From the NCBI GenBank assembly GCA_016212515.1, contig JACRFZ010000096.1, positions 62,001 to 126,000 on the forward strand: a DNA stretch of 64,000 nt, in the 5' to 3' direction. Shown here piece after piece: positions 61,892 through 64,000 of the stretch (positions within the stretch are counted from its first letter, which is position 1; every line of letters starts with the position of its first letter). The DNA is from Candidatus Melainabacteria bacterium. Its GTDB lineage: Bacteria; Cyanobacteriota; Vampirovibrionia; Obscuribacterales; Obscuribacteraceae. The notes beneath the pieces were generated by a model that was given only the letters and a program-made list of their open reading frames with translations, did not search any database and was not told the DNA's origin. Both the position numbers and the translations under genes were made by a program.

Positions 61892-62695
61892 ATGAAACCT
61901 TGCAGGTGTCTGGCCCTGGCGTTTACCCTGGTAGCCCTCTTGCCCAATTGCCATCCGGCGGGTCTGGCGGCACCTTCGGCTGCCAAGCCGGTGGGTAGTC
62001 TGGTGGAAGGCTATGTGCTCCATCAAAACAGCGATTTCGGTCCGGTGGTCATGAGCGTCAGCAAGAATGCCATGCGCATGGATATTGAGAAAATGGGCAT
62101 CAACTGGATTGCCCGTGCTCCCAAGTGGCAGAGCTTTGCCTTTAACGATGATTCTAAAAGTATGGTCAGCCGCGACTACACCGACTGGAAAGAAAACTTG
62201 ATTCGCATGCCCGGCGCCAACAAAAAGAAAGCCATGGCTGCCGAATTCACCCTTAAGCCCACCGGCGAGAAAGAAAAGGTAGGCGGCTATCTTTGTCGGA
62301 AAGTGGCTATTTATAGAAAAGACTCGCCGCAACTCGGCAAGGGCGCTCAGAAGGCAGCTTCCAAAGGCAAGAGCAAACCAAAGTCTCCTTACCCTATGGG
62401 CTATGTCTGGATCTCCGATGATTTTCCCGCTCCCAAGCAGGTGAGCGAAGTAATGAAGCAGCTCACAAGAGTAGATGTGCAAAAGGGTGTGGTGCTCAAA
62501 GCCACCGTGCTCAAGGCCGGCACTTACAAAGAATATAAACCGGCTTTTGAAACTCTATCTATCTCGAAGGAGAAATTGCCCGCATCCATTTTTGAGCCGC
62601 CGAAGGGTTACAAGGTCGTAGCCAGCGAAATCGACTTGATGATGGGCGGCGATGAAGAACCAGAGAGTCTATCCAGCTTGCGCAGAAGACGCTAG
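61892..62695 (+). CDS. Secreted hypothetical protein
   Basis: 267 residues from the ATG at 61892, with GGAG 7 bases upstream; the frame above it is only 4 codons longer. Signal peptide (LALAFTLVALLPNCHPAGLA). The mature part is strand-rich (VEGYVLHQNSDFGPVVMSVS, KEKVGGYLCRKVAIYR) and basic, with a region like outer-membrane lipoprotein carrier or DUF4412-type folds, but nothing firm. 48 bases separate it from the preceding TPR gene; both are probably envelope genes of one operon. Confidence 0.75.
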   Translation: MKPCRCLALAFTLVALLPNCHPAGLAAPSAAKPVGSLVEGYVLHQNSDFGPVVMSVSKNAMRMDIEKMGINWIARAPKWQSFAFNDDSKSMVSRDYTDWKENLIRMPGANKKKAMAAEFTLKPTGEKEKVGGYLCRKVAIYRKDSPQLGKGAQKAASKGKSKPKSPYPMGYVWISDDFPAPKQVSEVMKQLTRVDVQKGVVLKATVLKAGTYKEYKPAFETLSISKEKLPASIFEPPKGYKVVASEIDLMMGGDEEPESLSSLRRRR

Positions 62696-62698
62696 GTT

Positions 62699-62863
62699 GT
62701 GGCATTGAAAGCAAGAACTTCGGTTCTTGATCGAATCATGATTGCCGCACCTTGTAATGTTTCCTGGCAGGACATGGAAGGCAACGAGCGGGTTCGTTTT
62801 TGTGGGCAATGCCGACTACAGCGCCTTGAATTTATACAAGCGAGCTTGTCCGGCTATGCATGA
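62699..62863 (+). pseudogene. Zinc-ribbon-like N-terminal fragment, cut short by a frame change
   Basis: From GTG at 62699 the frame reads 54 residues. APCNVSWQDMEGNERVRFCG and QC make the PC-x-x-x-W-x-x-M-x-G and C-x-x-C pattern of a small bacterial zinc-ribbon family in which 'LNVYNLS' normally follows. Here the frame leaves that pattern after CGQC (next residues RLQRLEFIQ) and stops at 62861. It overlaps the next reading frame, which takes over in another phase. Read as a broken or recombined gene. Confidence 0.5.
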
Positions 62864-63185
62864 AAAGCAATACGAGCAAACCGACAAACTCTTCAGTCAG
62901 TGCCTCTTGGCTCTGCGGTGCGGAAAGCCGGACCCCAAGTTTATCGAGTCGGTTTACAGAGACTTTGCTCGCTATCTGCGCTCTCGTCATAATGCTCAAG
63001 AGGCAAAGAAGGTGCAAGACGAGCTGAACCGGGTTCTCGCCCAGTTTAAAACTGCCGGTACAGAGCCTGTCTGTCTTATTCTAAGCAGTGTGGCCATGGA
63101 GCATCTTGGTTTGGTTCGAAGCCGCCGCCGTACCATGGTTTCACCCAGTCTGCCGGAAGGCTTTCCGGTTCCGAATAATGAGTAA
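62742..63185 (+). CDS. TPR-like protein fragment, out of frame with the zinc-ribbon piece
   Basis: 147 residues from an ATG at 62742. The first 25 or so do not look like protein (they are the zinc-ribbon DNA in another frame). From about residue 26 (NADYSALNLYKRACPAMHEK) onward it is helical and TPR-like, with VYRDFARYLRSRHNAQEAKK. So the real unit may start later. It probably joins the tail of a TPR gene to the head of a zinc-ribbon gene. No ribosome site at the ATG. Confidence 0.5.
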   Translation: MPHLVMFPGRTWKATSGFVFVGNADYSALNLYKRACPAMHEKQYEQTDKLFSQCLLALRCGKPDPKFIESVYRDFARYLRSRHNAQEAKKVQDELNRVLAQFKTAGTEPVCLILSSVAMEHLGLVRSRRRTMVSPSLPEGFPVPNNE

Positions 63186-63320
63186 GATCTGGCCTAAGTG
63201 AGTGGTAGCTCGGTAATGTGAGCGACTCAGCTTTTGCTAGTGGCAGAATATATCCACATTATCGACGACATGCAAATGCACTATTATGACCTGGCTGAAG
63301 TATAGAGGATCCGTAAGCCA

Positions 63321-63677
63321 ATGCCAAAACATCGCATCTATTCAATGAGCTTTGCAAGCGTCTACCCTCTCTATGTTGCTAAGGCAGAGAGAAAAGGACG
63401 CTCGAAGGCGGAAGTGGATGAGATCATTCGTTGGCTCACAGGGTACAGTCAACAAGGCTTAGAAGAGCATCTCGCTAAGCAGACGGACTTCGAAACCTTT
63501 CTGGAGAAGGCCCCGCAAATGAATCCGGCTCGGGTTTTGATCAAGGGTGTTGTTTGCGGCGTCCGCGTGGAAGAAATCGAGGAACCTACTATGCAGGAGA
63601 TTCGCTATTTGGATAAGTTGATCGACGAACTGGCAAAGGGTAAAGGTATGGAAAAGATTTTGCGTAGTTCGCAGTGA
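63321..63677 (+). CDS. DUF2200 family protein
   Basis: 118 residues, matching the family closely along its whole length: [80 protein letters not shown] and the [18 protein letters not shown] end. DUF2200 has no known function; it is a small cytosolic protein. AGAGGAT lies 11 bases before the ATG. The single gene is isolated between intergenic stretches. Confidence 0.9.
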   Translation: MPKHRIYSMSFASVYPLYVAKAERKGRSKAEVDEIIRWLTGYSQQGLEEHLAKQTDFETFLEKAPQMNPARVLIKGVVCGVRVEEIEEPTMQEIRYLDKLIDELAKGKGMEKILRSSQ

Positions 63678-64000
63678 AGCTACATTTCGGATGACTGGGT
63701 TGTTGAGGTGTTGCCGGGCAATGTCATGGCTTTCGCGGCACCCTGGGCTTCCGGCGAGTATGACACTTAGCCGCAGGAATGGCGTCAAGGAGATTGCTAT
63801 ACCTTCGCTTGGCGGTAGCGCTTCCGCCGCTGGCTGATGCCCTTCTGTCTCACCGGTACTACCAATAAGGGGCCTGCTAATTGTTAAACTCTGGCTATCC
63901 TCATGGGACTCTGGGGGTAACCCACATATTGCTTTGCTGCATATGAGAGGGCAAAGTGCGAAAATTATATGAGTGTGGGAATGAACAGGTATACACTCAC
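63678..64000. other. 323-bp terminal region without recognised gene
   Basis: No named gene or RNA seen. The DUF2200 frame stays open for 30 codons after its stop (ISDDWVVEVLPGNVMAFAAP and on, ending TAG at 63770), which may be chance or a trace of an older C-terminus. The rest has short inverted motifs (GGCGGTAGCGCTTCCGCCGC, 63811 on) but nothing assignable. Confidence 0.4.

Noticed and set aside
63678..63770. C-terminal extension of the DUF2200 gene by read-through
   Set aside because: The family ends at the normal stop; the 30 open codons after it may be chance.
1..64000. CRISPR array, prophage or integrase-bounded island
   Set aside because: No regularly spaced repeats, no cas, integrase, transposase or structural phage genes seen; tRNA-Ala has no flanking attachment-like repeat.

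Overview
The window looks like chromosomal DNA of a diderm, non-photosynthetic bacterium. A TolC-type outer-membrane channel, heptosyltransferase-like GT9 enzymes, lipobox lipoproteins and a type IV pilin point to an outer membrane. The mixture of cyanobacteria-like proteins (large SecA, DprA-like SLOG protein, GAF/GGDEF regulators), frequent TTG and GTG starts and many TPR proteins would suit the Obscuribacterales/Vampirovibrionia ('Melainabacteria') branch of the Cyanobacteriota. That placement is inference from gene style (about 0.6), not a marker-gene phylogeny. No rRNA, CRISPR array, transposase or prophage was found. One tRNA (Ala-GGC) is present.

Layout. 1-9.3 kb: end of a membrane-protein gene, a DegT sugar aminotransferase, an orphan ribbon-helix-helix protein with a histone-H1-like tail, a GT9 glycosyltransferase, ndk, a PcrA/UvrD helicase, a stand-alone SLOG protein and mraY. 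9.3-17.1 kb: a TPR protein, a membrane histidine kinase and an HD-GYP response regulator in one operon, then a convergent second GT9 gene and an LCP cell-wall ligase. 17.3-23.5 kb: a small protein, a pilin with a partner, an MBL-fold hydrolase, a foreign-looking two-gene cassette between diverged 98-bp direct repeats, an unknown 512-aa protein and rlmN. 23.8-34.6 kb: secA-tsaB-rimI, a BioY-like membrane protein, a YkuE-type phosphoesterase, a matrixin-type metalloprotease, a likely non-coding RNA and glmU. 34.9-42.9 kb: lipoprotein amidase and DUF547 genes, tRNA-Ala, isochorismatase-like hydrolase, TolC-like channel, acid phosphatase, small proteins and HU with a basic tail. 43-47.7 kb: a PucR-type regulator coupled to a polyamine-type ABC ATPase and binding protein without permeases, then a methyltransferase. 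48-52.4 kb: a 1329-aa GAF/GGDEF/degenerate HD-GYP protein and a short promoter-to-terminator transcription unit. 52.4-64 kb: an SGNH-like protein, a peptide/oligosaccharide ABC transporter operon with two binding proteins and no ATPase, secreted and TPR proteins, a broken zinc-ribbon gene and a DUF2200 gene.

How the genes fit together. Envelope construction dominates (mraY, glmU, GT9 pair, DegT, LCP, amidase, TolC, SecA, metalloprotease). Signalling is by c-di-GMP-type proteins (one canonical HD-GYP; one GGDEF with a receiver-dead HD-GYP) and a histidine kinase. Nutrient uptake genes are split: one locus has ATPase plus binding protein without permease, another has permeases plus binding proteins without ATPase.

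The most unusual items are the 20.0-20.97 kb cassette (RelA/SpoT-synthetase-like fragment plus a small acidic partner inside diverged direct repeats of the host locus), two ORF-poor transcription units with strong terminators (about 32.56-32.73 and 52.14-52.34 kb), lysine/alanine-rich H1-like tails on two unrelated DNA-binding proteins, long tail-to-tail gene overlaps, and the degenerate HD-GYP domain fused to an intact GGDEF domain.
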